Below, one piece after another: positions 15,197-24,131 of a DNA stretch of 34,224 bases. The stretch is taken from contig NZ_JMGA01000025.1 in NCBI RefSeq assembly GCF_000765145.1, forward strand, positions 1 to 34,224, in the 5' to 3' direction. The first letter of the stretch is position 1, and every line of letters begins with the position of its first letter. Position numbers and translations under genes: made by a program. The stretch comes from Desulfosporosinus sp. HMP52 (GTDB lineage Bacteria > Bacillota > Desulfitobacteriia > Desulfitobacteriales > Desulfitobacteriaceae). The notes beneath the pieces are model-generated. The model had not been told where the DNA came from and did no database searches. It saw nothing but the letters and a program-made list of their open reading frames with translations.

Positions 15197-16147
15197 TCAC
15201 TCCTTTACCAAGAACTGTTCTGGATCACTTGTTGTGTATTCGTTAAGAGCAGGTTTACCGTCTTCGCTGATACCGGCCTCATGATTATACATGGTGTATA
15301 CATCTTTGGTCATTTTGCGGTTCAAGGCCCGAATGTCCACGCCTTGGGGACAAGCGCGAGTACAAGCACCACAATCAACACAGCGGCCTGCTAAGTGCAA
15401 GACACGTCCGGCTTGGAAGAAGAGATTTTCGGCACGATTTACGCCGCCGGTAAGCCATCTGGGGGAGTTGCAATCCACAAAGCATTCTTGGCAATAGCAC
15501 AAAGGACAAGCATTGCGGCAGGCATAACAGCGGATGCACTTGCTCATCTGCTCTTTGAAATAATCTTGGCGCTCGCCGGCAGATTTTTCCTCCAGGGCTA
15601 TAACATCTGCAAAGGCAGGTGCTTCTTGAGAAACAGCAATGGTCTCTCCAAGGTGAACATCTTCCAAGACCGGGTTAGGATAACGACAGGTTTGGCAGGT
15701 AGCATCTTTTACTTCAGCGAAGAGATACTCTTTGTCCCCAGCCATTCCTTTCACGGAAATTTTGCCGTCATTGATGCCTGCTTCTAGGATTTCTCCCACC
15801 TCAGCGACGATTTTCCGTTGGTCGATAACACCGGCACAGGAAACTCCGATAATATATAGGTCATCTCTGACTAATTGGTTTTCTTGTAAGAGAACTGCTA
15901 AGGCACGACTGTCACAGCCTTTAGCAACAATAGCTTTTTTTCCGGGAGTCTTAGCAACATATGTGGCTAAGTTATTCTCGCAGGTTTCATCCCAAATTAA
16001 TGAGTCGACCTCTGCCGGAGAATGGGCGAAGAATGGTGTGGCCTTAAGAGGCAGGGAACCTTTTTCGTATCCAATAACTACGTCAACTTTGCCTTCTGCC
16101 AGCAACTGACGGGCTTTATCTCGCATATCGTTAATGATATTATTCAT
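15197..16147 (-). CDS. flxC: Iron-sulfur subunit, FlxC-like
   Basis: A cytoplasmic iron-sulfur protein of 316 residues. The N-terminal half resembles the FrhB/coenzyme F420 hydrogenase beta-like fold (KGCDSRALAVLLQE near 76-89) with C104, C151 and C154. Two ferredoxin motifs follow: C204/207/210/214 with a CxCxxC extension, and C256/259/262/266. It is paralogous in layout to the next gene, FlxB-like, suggesting an ancient duplication. I chose ATG 16147, nine bases after GGGGGTG and overlapping the flxD stop by eight bases; a more upstream ATG (16171) has no binding site. It is part of the electron relay of the predicted Flx-Hdr complex. The symbol is by analogy. Confidence 0.82.
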   Translation of the reverse strand: MNNIINDMRDKARQLLAEGKVDVVIGYEKGSLPLKATPFFAHSPAEVDSLIWDETCENNLATYVAKTPGKKAIVAKGCDSRALAVLLQENQLVRDDLYIIGVSCAGVIDQRKIVAEVGEILEAGINDGKISVKGMAGDKEYLFAEVKDATCQTCRYPNPVLEDVHLGETIAVSQEAPAFADVIALEEKSAGERQDYFKEQMSKCIRCYACRNACPLCYCQECFVDCNSPRWLTGGVNRAENLFFQAGRVLHLAGRCVDCGACTRACPQGVDIRALNRKMTKDVYTMYNHEAGISEDGKPALNEYTTSDPEQFLVKE

Positions 16148-16619
16148 CCGCTGCTGCACCCCCGTCATCAACTACTTTAAATATTCCATTATTTGGGCCG
16201 AGGGCACTAACACGCTCGGTAACTCCTTTTACGACTTCTGCAAAGCGGATACCTTCCGCAGCTGATACCCAGGAAAAACTGATTCGATCTTCCTCTAGCC
16301 CAACGTGGTTGAGCAAGGACTTAATAAGGGCAAATTTTCGGCGCGCTACATAGTTGCCGCTGATATAATGGCAATCTCCCGGGTGGCATCCGGAAACTAA
16401 GACTCCGTCAGCTCCATTGGCCATTGCTTTTAGTACATATAAGGGGTTGATTCTGCCGGAACATGGGACTCTAATAGTCCTAATGGTTGCCGGATATTGT
16501 ACTCTACCAACTCCGGCTAAATCTGCTCCTGCATAACTACACCAGTTACACAAGAAAGCTGCAATTTTAGGTTCATACTTTTTATTTTCAGCTTCTACCT
16601 GAATTTCTCCCATAATCAT
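16140..16619 (-). CDS. flxD: MvhD/FlxD-type [2Fe-2S] electron transfer subunit
   Basis: A 159-residue member of the MvhD family, the small subunit that delivers electrons to the HdrA flavin. Conserved features are FLCNWCSYAGAD (C24, C27), VPCSGR (C53) and VSGCHPGDCHY (C78, C83), matching the family [2Fe-2S] ligands. The N-terminal ~17 residues are a charged extension. It lies between hdrA and flxC, the expected neighbour of HdrA. The ATG follows GGGAAAGG. The C-terminal ~20 residues after SALGPNN are variable. No hydrogenase genes (mvhAG) are present, so the electron source is probably the Flx proteins encoded just downstream. Confidence 0.92.
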   Translation of the reverse strand: MIMGEIQVEAENKKYEPKIAAFLCNWCSYAGADLAGVGRVQYPATIRTIRVPCSGRINPLYVLKAMANGADGVLVSGCHPGDCHYISGNYVARRKFALIKSLLNHVGLEEDRISFSWVSAAEGIRFAEVVKGVTERVSALGPNNGIFKVVDDGGAAADE

Positions 16620-16652
16620 CTACCTTTCCCTAGTTATTCGGTGCCTAAAAAT

Positions 16653-19600
16653 TTATAGGGAGTTTAACATCTCGACAATTTGCTCGTTGGTACATCCTCT
16701 GAGGCTTAAGGCTCCGCAACGGCAACTAGAAGCACAAGCTCCGCAGCCTTTACAGAGAGCATCATTGACAACTGCAACACGATTTACTTGATCAACTGTG
16801 ATAGCTTTAGCTGAGCAAACGGCTTCACATGTTCCGCAAGCGGTACACTTACGTTTATTAACAAAGGCATTTAGACCCGCTGATTCTACTTGATCTTTAG
16901 ACAGGGCTACTCCCGCACGTCCTGCAGCAGCTTTAGCTTGAGCTATGACTTCTTCCATGTTTTTCGGACTGTGAGCGATACCTGCCATAAATACTCCATC
17001 AGTACTGAAGTCAACAGGACGCAATTTCATATGTGCTTCTAAGAAGAAGCCTTCGGCATTCAAGGGGATTTTGAACCATTTGGAGAGTTTTTTACCATCG
17101 GCAGGAGCCTTGATAGCTGCAGCTAGGCAAAGGACATCAGTTTCTATTTCAATAGGTCTGTCTAAGACATGATCATTAACTGTAACAAGAAGGGTATCTC
17201 CTTCTTTGCTGACGACGGGTTTGGCGTTTTCACTATAGCGAACAAAGATTATTCCAATTCTTCTTGCTTCCTCATAGTCCTCTTCAAAGTAGCTATAAGT
17301 TCTCATATCTCTGTAGAGAACAAAGACATTGGCAGCAGGATTTTTCTTTTTCATCTTCAGCGCTAACTTAACGGATTTAGTACAGCAAGTGCGGCTGCAG
17401 TATGGATTTTCTATAGTACGTGAGCCTACACATTGAATGAAGACAAAGTTCTTGGCCCCTTCAACCTTGGGATCATGGTTGTAGATGGCTTCATCCATTT
17501 CAATTTGGGTCATGACGCGCTCGTCTTGACCATAGAGATATTCATTGGGCTTATACTCTTGACCGCCAATAGTGAGGAGTGCAACACCATGAGCGATTTG
17601 TTCGCCGTTTTCTAAGGTAGTGGTAAAGTTGCCTAAGAAACCGCCCACATCTTTAATTCCTACACCTACATGAAGCTTGATGTTGGCATGATTGCTAACC
17701 TTTTCGATAAGCTCCGCAACAAAGGCTTTCATGTCTTCTCCTCGGAAGCCGGTGGAGAATCTTCTGGCGACGCCGCCTAAAGCGCTGTCCTTTTCTACTA
17801 AGTGAACTTCATACCCTTGATCAGCCAGGGACAGAGCACTGGTCATACCGGCAACTCCGCCGCCGATTACCAAGGCTGCATGGTTCATGTCCATGAAGAT
17901 TGGTTGGGTTTGTTGCTGCATGGAGGCCCGGACAATCGCTAACTTTGTGAGATCTTTAGCTTTCTCCGTCGCTTGTTCCGGTTGATTCATGTGAACCCAG
18001 GAACATTGGTCACGGATGTTAGCCATATCGAACAGGTGAGCATTCAAACCTGCTTCTTTTAAGGTTTCTTGGAACAAAGGCTCGTGTGTTCTTGGGCTAC
18101 AGGAGGAAACAACAATTCTGTTTAATTTTTGTTCACTGATTAAGGCTTTGATGGATGCTTGTGCATCTTGGGAACAGGCATAGATCTTATCCGTAGCATA
18201 AGCTACAGTGGGCAGGGTTTTGGCATATTCAACGACGCTTGGCACATTAACAACACTGCCGATATTGACACCACAGTGACAAATAAAGACTCCTGTGCGA
18301 ATAATATCGCCGGCAACATCCATTTCCGGTGGATATTCTTTTTCACTGACTAAAGTTCCCCGTTCTTCCGCTAATAAAGCAGAGGCAGAACCGGCTGCGG
18401 CACTGGCTTGCATTACGGTTTCAGGGATATCTCTTGGTCCACTGAAAGCTCCTGCAGCAAAAATCCCTTCTTTAGAGGTGTTAACCCCACTCAAAGGCTC
18501 AAGCTCAGCGAAGCCATACTTATTGACTTTAAGGTCTAGAAGTTTAGCTAATTCCTTAGAGCTATCTCCTGGCTCTAAGCCGACAGACAGTACCACTAAA
18601 TCAAATTGATCGGTTAAAATTTGGCCGTCTTCTGTGGAGTATCTGATAACTGCATCACCGGAATCATCCTTAGCTTCAGTGACCTCATATACTCTGGAAC
18701 GGATGAAATTAACACCTTGTTGATTCTTGGCATTGTTATAATATTTTTCAAAATCTTTTCCGGGGGTTCTCATATCCATATAGAAAATAGTTGTGTCTAC
18801 AGGAATATGACTGTGCTCTTTGGCAATTACAGCTTCCTTAATTGCATACATACAGCACACACCGGAACAGTAGTTATTTCCAATTTTGGCATTTCTGGAT
18901 CCTACACACTGAATCCAGGCGATTTTTTGAGGTTCCTTTTTGTCAAAAGGTCTCACTAAATGCCCGTCGAAGGGTCCGGATGCGCTGAGCAGTCGCTCAA
19001 ATTCTAAACTTGTGATGACACTTTTGATTTTTCCATAGCCGTAATAATCCAAGGAAGCGGCATCAAATATTTTGAAGCCAGGATTAAGAATCATTGATCC
19101 TACTTCGACTTCAAATTCCTTGTCTTCCATATGATGGTCGATGGCACCGGCTTGACATGCTTTAACACATTTCAGGCAGATGTCTTTGCCCTTGGCTTTT
19201 CCTCGGGTTTGATACAAGCAATTTTGTTCGTCAATGCCGTAAGCATTAGGGAAAGCTTGGGAATACTGTTTGAAGGCAGCTTTACGCTTTCCTAAGCCTT
19301 GGTTGAACTCATCATCGACTTTGACTGGACATGCTTCAGCGCACGCTCCGCAACCTGTGCATTTTTCCAGGTCGATGTAACGTGCTTTTTGTTTAATGGT
19401 GACTTTGAAATTTCCAGCTTCTCCTTCAGTTCTGACAACTTGTGAGTTGGTGTAGGTTCTGACATTCAGATGGCGTCCGCATTCAACTAGCTTTGGAGAC
19501 AAAATACACATGGAGCAATCATTGGTTGGGAAGGTCTTATCCAACATCGGCATAGTACCGCCAATAGCTGACGATTCTTCTACCAGATGAACTAAGTATC

Positions 19601-19685
19601 CCGACTCTGCCAAATCCAGTGCTGCTTGAATCCCTGCAATCCCTGCGCCAACAATCAAAACAGAACCTATTTTATTTTGACTCAT
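16653..19685 (-). CDS. hdrA: Tandem HdrA-like flavin/iron-sulfur protein (1010 residues)
   Basis: This is two HdrA-like FAD modules in one chain. Module 1 has VGAGIAG (12-18), an inserted ferredoxin pair (C109/112/115/119 and C170/173/177), CVGSRN (260-265) and YCSGVCCMY (272-280). Next is the HdrA N-terminal domain (C469, C471, C504, C529). Module 2 repeats the pattern with GGGVAG (608-613), CVGSR (752-756) and YCSRTCC (762-768). It ends with two C-terminal ferredoxin motifs (from C947 and C978). HdrA carries the flavin that bifurcates electrons between ferredoxin and heterodisulfide-type acceptors. Single HdrA proteins are about 650 residues, so the extra module is notable. It is the first gene of the operon; GAGGGG precedes the ATG. 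Confidence 0.93.
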   Translation of the reverse strand: MSQNKIGSVLIVGAGIAGIQAALDLAESGYLVHLVEESSAIGGTMPMLDKTFPTNDCSMCILSPKLVECGRHLNVRTYTNSQVVRTEGEAGNFKVTIKQKARYIDLEKCTGCGACAEACPVKVDDEFNQGLGKRKAAFKQYSQAFPNAYGIDEQNCLYQTRGKAKGKDICLKCVKACQAGAIDHHMEDKEFEVEVGSMILNPGFKIFDAASLDYYGYGKIKSVITSLEFERLLSASGPFDGHLVRPFDKKEPQKIAWIQCVGSRNAKIGNNYCSGVCCMYAIKEAVIAKEHSHIPVDTTIFYMDMRTPGKDFEKYYNNAKNQQGVNFIRSRVYEVTEAKDDSGDAVIRYSTEDGQILTDQFDLVVLSVGLEPGDSSKELAKLLDLKVNKYGFAELEPLSGVNTSKEGIFAAGAFSGPRDIPETVMQASAAAGSASALLAEERGTLVSEKEYPPEMDVAGDIIRTGVFICHCGVNIGSVVNVPSVVEYAKTLPTVAYATDKIYACSQDAQASIKALISEQKLNRIVVSSCSPRTHEPLFQETLKEAGLNAHLFDMANIRDQCSWVHMNQPEQATEKAKDLTKLAIVRASMQQQTQPIFMDMNHAALVIGGGVAGMTSALSLADQGYEVHLVEKDSALGGVARRFSTGFRGEDMKAFVAELIEKVSNHANIKLHVGVGIKDVGGFLGNFTTTLENGEQIAHGVALLTIGGQEYKPNEYLYGQDERVMTQIEMDEAIYNHDPKVEGAKNFVFIQCVGSRTIENPYCSRTCCTKSVKLALKMKKKNPAANVFVLYRDMRTYSYFEEDYEEARRIGIIFVRYSENAKPVVSKEGDTLLVTVNDHVLDRPIEIETDVLCLAAAIKAPADGKKLSKWFKIPLNAEGFFLEAHMKLRPVDFSTDGVFMAGIAHSPKNMEEVIAQAKAAAGRAGVALSKDQVESAGLNAFVNKRKCTACGTCEAVCSAKAITVDQVNRVAVVNDALCKGCGACASSCRCGALSLRGCTNEQIVEMLNSL

Positions 19686-20066
19686 TACAACCCCTCTTTC
19701 ATCCTTACTCCTTATTAAAGATAGTTACAACAATCACAAGGAATAGTAACTATGTTCGCCAAGAAATTAAAAAATCCTCTTTTAAAAAGACGAAATATTA
19801 TGGAATTAAATAATTTTATAGCTAATTTGCTGATATTTGACATATGTTCAAAAAGCCAATTCAAATTGCCCGGGCTAATATATTTAGCGCTCATCAAGAC
19901 CCCCGCTTTATTAAAGCAGGGGACTTTTGTGCAATTTAGTGCTTGAACAAGCCATCCATTCCACTTCTCTTTTTAGGTACTGTAAACATTTCAATAAATC
20001 TTAGAATTAGACTATCACTTTTGGATTTAATAATCAATAATTTATTAAATTGAATATTAAATATTG
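19686..20066. promoter_or_regulatory. Promoter region of the Flx-Hdr operon, with inverted repeats
   Basis: No gene is supported. ATAGTTAC (19721-19728) and GTAACTAT (19746-19753) form a perfect 8-base inverted repeat with a 17-base gap, 36 bases before the hdrA start, which could be an operator or leader stem. A longer imperfect hairpin at 19897-19927 (CCCC-GCTTT with AAAGC-GGGG, two mismatches) may end the addA transcript or be an insertion-sequence end remnant. I did not find a convincing -35/-10 pair. The right part, next to addA, is AT-rich and featureless. Confidence 0.4.
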
Positions 20067-23000
20067 TCAGAAAGGCAACCTCTCATCTAAATCACTCTTC
20101 CGAAGTTCCTTAATAGCTACCTCCCGCCCAAGAGCAAATGAATATAGGGTGCAGCGTTGAACATCGATTTTAATTAAGCGTTCGATTGCCTGGGCATAGA
20201 GTGACAGTTGAAGAGTATAGCGTTCTCTAAGAATTTGCTCAGGATCACTGTCTTCATCTTCAGGAAGGGAGTCCGTCTTATAGTCGAGAATTTCTGCTGC
20301 ATTATTATCATGTTCGTCCTTGTAAATCAGAACCACATCAATGACGCCCTGGACCAGAACTTTTGTCATGCTCTCTGATGGGAAGGTTAGAGTAAAAGGT
20401 AATTCCCTGAGAATCTGATTGGCCTTGAAAAATCTCTGCCCTAAAGGAGTGCCTAAAAAACGAACAATCTGTTCAGGCTGAATGATCACACGCTGTTCGT
20501 AATTTAGAATTTCAGCTTGTTCAAGTTTATGCACAAATCCGTTGATCTCATTAACTTGATCCTGATAAGACATTGTTGCCCAGACTTCAGCTAATTCTTT
20601 AAAGGGGAGATGCTGCATCACTGTATGCATTGCAGTTCCTCGTTCTGCAGCGGTTAATTGTTGGGCTGCTTGCATGAATTTCGGCCTCAGTACGGTGTTT
20701 GATTGTTTCTTAAGAGTTGGCATGGCAGATGCCTGGTTATCCACGTGCCAGGTCTGCTGCCGTTTTAATTCACTGACGCTTGTTTTAGCCACTTGTCGAA
20801 CTGATTTTGCATGAGGATACTGCCAGCTTAAGCGCCGGCTAACTTCATTATACCACTCCTCTACAGCCTCAACTTCAGATGCCTCTTTGCAACTGCTTTC
20901 CTCTAATCCTTCTGTTGGAATGGATTCTCGGCGGTCCTCACGGGTTTCTTCGACACTATTATGGAGAAGAATTTTCCATTGTGAACTTGACTCCGGCAAA
21001 GTACAAGTAGTTTGAGGACTTGTTTCACCGAAGAGTTGAGCAGGATGACGTACTAAGGCTGGACCAATCCAATCCAGAAAGCACTTAGCGCTTCTTAGTT
21101 GACCCGTCGGTAAAGATATATCCTGCCAGTCAAAGCTGCGAAACCATTTCTTAAGAGTTGTATCACAGTTATCCAGGCAGCCATAAAGAAACAGACGCTC
21201 CTTGGCCCTGGTAAGGGCTACATAAAGAATACGCAGCTCTTCGGCCAAAGATTCTTGAGCTAAGCGTTGTTTTACAGCATATTGAATCAAAGACGGGTAG
21301 CGCACATTGTTTTCCACATCAATGATCGGCATCCCTACACCTAACTTAGAATGTAAAAGCATCTTCCCTTTAAGGCTTTGGGTGTTAAAGCTCCTTCCCA
21401 GACCAACGACAAATACCACAGGGAATTCTAATCCTTTACTGGCATGGACTGTAATTAAGCGAACTACATCTTCATTTTCCCCTAAGGCTCTTGCACTTCC
21501 CAAGTCTTTACCTTGTCCCTGAAAGCGCTCTAAAAAACGGAGAAAACGAAATAATCCCCGATAACGTGTTGCTTCATAACGACGTGCTCGGTCATATAGG
21601 ACACGCAAGTTGGCCTGACGCTGTACGCCTGCCGGCAAGGTGCCCACATAGGCTAAGTACCCAGTTTCTTCATAGAGTGACCACAGCAAATCAGCAAGGG
21701 ACGTTCGTCTGGATTTTGTGCGCCAGCCCTGGAGATTATGCCAAAAAGCCAAGATTTTAACCTTTAACTGGGGAGCGCTTTCTATGATTTGACGTGCCTT
21801 CAAAAGCTTTTCCGGCAGTGAATCCTCATATAGGCCCAATATATCTCTGAAATCATTCTCTTGCTCTGACATGAGGTTTTCAGTGTTATACCCTGCCCAT
21901 ACTGCCATGGTTAAGGCTTCAAAGAAATCCCCTTCGGGAAGGATCATTCGGATTTTGCCCAACTCACTTCCATTGAGGCCGACTAAGGGAGAGCGAAGTA
22001 CTGCTGCCAAAGGAATATCCAAATGAGGATTATCAATGATTTTAAGCAGGGATAAAATGGTCTCTACTTCACTAGCGCCAAAATAGCCGCTGGTTGTTTC
22101 CGCGTAGACCGGTATGCTCCTGCTTTGAAATTCTTCGATATAAATTGGAGCAACTGCAGAGTAGGATCGCATCAAGACCACAATATCCGAATATCGAACA
22201 GGACGAAAATCCCCAATCTGCTTATCATAAATCTGAAATTCTGCTCCTTGAACAATACCTTGAATTCTCATTGCGACAAAGCGGGCTTCCAGTCGGGCTT
22301 TATCCATGTCCTCTGCCGATATAGTTTCTTCTGAGTCCCTCTCATTTTCTGCAGAGTTGCTGGTTTCTGCGCCTTCAGCCTGTTGGAGATCTTCGCTTAA
22401 GGCAACGACATCTTTTGTTCCCTCATCAAAGTATGTACACAACTCGTTTTTTATGCTTTTTGTGTCAATTAAATGAACTTCAATCGGCCCTTCTGCTGTA
22501 CAAATTTGATTCTGCCCCGCAACAAAGGATGCACCATATTGTAAAGCTGCCTGATCATCATAGACTATTTCTCCGGCACTCAAGGTCATGATCTGGCGAA
22601 AAAGATAATTAACTCCCTTTACAACTTCAACCCGACTGCGAAAGTTACGATTTAGATCAATGACCATTGTCCTTGCCTCATTTGTCTGGTCTGTTATCTG
22701 GTCAGTCTGCCAATGAGGAAGGGTATTATATTTGGCAATGAAAAGATTAGGGTCAGCCATGCGAAAGCGATAAATGCTTTGCTTCACATCTCCCACCATA
22801 AATAAATTTGGCGACTCTCCTTGTCTGGCTACCTGATGTAAAATCCGTTCCTGAACCGGATTGATATCTTGATATTCATCTACTAAAACTTCAGCAAAGA
22901 ACTCCTTTAAACCTTGAGCGATCAAAGATGCGTCTCCCTCTTCTTCCAGCAAATTCAGCGCAAAATGCTCAAGATCCGAAAAGTCCACAATGTTACGCTG

Positions 23001-24131
23001 TCCTTTAGCCGCCGAATAGGCCAGTGAAAAATCAATGACCAATTTTCCCAGCGTCCCAGCCATCCCAGCCATCTCTCTCAAGGCAGGAAGCTGATTCTCA
23101 AGGGGATAAGCGAATACTGCATCTTTTATTGAATTTAGTTTCTTTTTAGCATCATCCCTTAGTTTTTTACACTCTTCCTGCAATTCCTTGTGCGTAGATT
23201 CATCAACTATTTGTTGTTCAGGAGTATCGGCGGAGGTCTTCTTGGATTTAGAACGTATTGCCGGCAGTTTGGGGAAATTGATCGCAGAGTAATACTCCGC
23301 TTCTACCTGAGCCCACTCCCCTTTTTTTAAGGCACGGTCAAGCAAGCCTGCGCGGTTAAGATCATCCTGCAAAGCTAAAGCATAAGGCAGCGGGCCCCCG
23401 GGAGATTGGCAGAGCTGTTCAGCCCTTTCGAACAAATTCAAACTTTCACTGACAAGATCAGAGAGTCCTTGGCGAATAGCTTTACCCCATTGGCTTTGCA
23501 TCAAGCTTTCGATACTTTCCCAGTTGTATGCCCTGGACAAATCACTTAACCAGGCCTTAGGCTGGGGCTGACTATAGGCAAAGGAATAAAGACTGAGTAC
23601 ATACTCCATTAAGGGTTGATCATCACGATCCGTGCCAAAGGCTTCAACCAGTTTAAGAAAGTCAGCGTCCTGTGCTGCATACCTAGCTTCAAAAAGATCC
23701 TCAATAACATCCTGACGAAGTAAGTCTGCCTCTGCTTGATCGGCAACTCGAAAAGCAGGATCCAATTCAAGTTGGTAAAAGTACTTTCGGATTAATTCCA
23801 GGCAGAAAGAATGCAAGGTAGTAATACTGGCTTGATGAAGCAGGTTACGTTGTTTGAGAATCCGCTCTATTTCCCTGGGGTCTGGTTCCTGAAATAAAGC
23901 ATCATCTAAGGCTTTGCCGATACGTTCCCTCATTTCATTAGCCGCTGCTTTAGTAAATGTAACGACCAAAAACCGATCAACATCGACTGGGTCTTCAGTA
24001 TTCAAAATTCTATGGATTAGACGTTCAACAAGTACAGCAGTTTTCCCTGAACCTGCAGCAGCAGCTACTAAGAGTTCCCCTTGCAACCTGATGGCGGCTG
24101 TTTGTTCTTGTGTCCATTTTGGTTTACTCAC
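20067..24131 (-). CDS. addA: ATP-dependent helicase/nuclease subunit A
   Basis: AddA is the helicase-nuclease chain of AddAB, the Firmicute counterpart of RecBCD that resects double-strand breaks for RecA. This 1354-residue protein has Walker A AAGSGKT (25-31), the UvrD-type motif II VDEYQDINP, LMVGDVKQSIYRFR-like motif III and a GLEFPVVFVVGL block. The C-terminal RecB-type nuclease has the EILDYKTDSL motif. It is somewhat longer than B. subtilis AddA (about 1230), with low-complexity, Glu/Ser-rich stretches in the middle and before the nuclease domain. Its start overlaps the addB stop by eight bases, so translation is coupled. No recognisable Chi-like bias was assessed. Confidence 0.96.
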   Translation of the reverse strand: MSKPKWTQEQTAAIRLQGELLVAAAAGSGKTAVLVERLIHRILNTEDPVDVDRFLVVTFTKAAANEMRERIGKALDDALFQEPDPREIERILKQRNLLHQASITTLHSFCLELIRKYFYQLELDPAFRVADQAEADLLRQDVIEDLFEARYAAQDADFLKLVEAFGTDRDDQPLMEYVLSLYSFAYSQPQPKAWLSDLSRAYNWESIESLMQSQWGKAIRQGLSDLVSESLNLFERAEQLCQSPGGPLPYALALQDDLNRAGLLDRALKKGEWAQVEAEYYSAINFPKLPAIRSKSKKTSADTPEQQIVDESTHKELQEECKKLRDDAKKKLNSIKDAVFAYPLENQLPALREMAGMAGTLGKLVIDFSLAYSAAKGQRNIVDFSDLEHFALNLLEEEGDASLIAQGLKEFFAEVLVDEYQDINPVQERILHQVARQGESPNLFMVGDVKQSIYRFRMADPNLFIAKYNTLPHWQTDQITDQTNEARTMVIDLNRNFRSRVEVVKGVNYLFRQIMTLSAGEIVYDDQAALQYGASFVAGQNQICTAEGPIEVHLIDTKSIKNELCTYFDEGTKDVVALSEDLQQAEGAETSNSAENERDSEETISAEDMDKARLEARFVAMRIQGIVQGAEFQIYDKQIGDFRPVRYSDIVVLMRSYSAVAPIYIEEFQSRSIPVYAETTSGYFGASEVETILSLLKIIDNPHLDIPLAAVLRSPLVGLNGSELGKIRMILPEGDFFEALTMAVWAGYNTENLMSEQENDFRDILGLYEDSLPEKLLKARQIIESAPQLKVKILAFWHNLQGWRTKSRRTSLADLLWSLYEETGYLAYVGTLPAGVQRQANLRVLYDRARRYEATRYRGLFRFLRFLERFQGQGKDLGSARALGENEDVVRLITVHASKGLEFPVVFVVGLGRSFNTQSLKGKMLLHSKLGVGMPIIDVENNVRYPSLIQYAVKQRLAQESLAEELRILYVALTRAKERLFLYGCLDNCDTTLKKWFRSFDWQDISLPTGQLRSAKCFLDWIGPALVRHPAQLFGETSPQTTCTLPESSSQWKILLHNSVEETREDRRESIPTEGLEESSCKEASEVEAVEEWYNEVSRRLSWQYPHAKSVRQVAKTSVSELKRQQTWHVDNQASAMPTLKKQSNTVLRPKFMQAAQQLTAAERGTAMHTVMQHLPFKELAEVWATMSYQDQVNEINGFVHKLEQAEILNYEQRVIIQPEQIVRFLGTPLGQRFFKANQILRELPFTLTFPSESMTKVLVQGVIDVVLIYKDEHDNNAAEILDYKTDSLPEDEDSDPEQILRERYTLQLSLYAQAIERLIKIDVQRCTLYSFALGREVAIKELRKSDLDERLPF

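Noticed and set aside
14149-16109. Plus-strand ORFs of 100-170 codons opposite the Fe-S subunit genes
   Set aside because: Antisense shadows of genes with clear iron-sulfur motifs; no start signals.
19752-19946. Plus-strand 64-codon ORF upstream of hdrA
   Set aside because: No binding site, AT-driven composition, and it covers inverted repeats of the promoter region.
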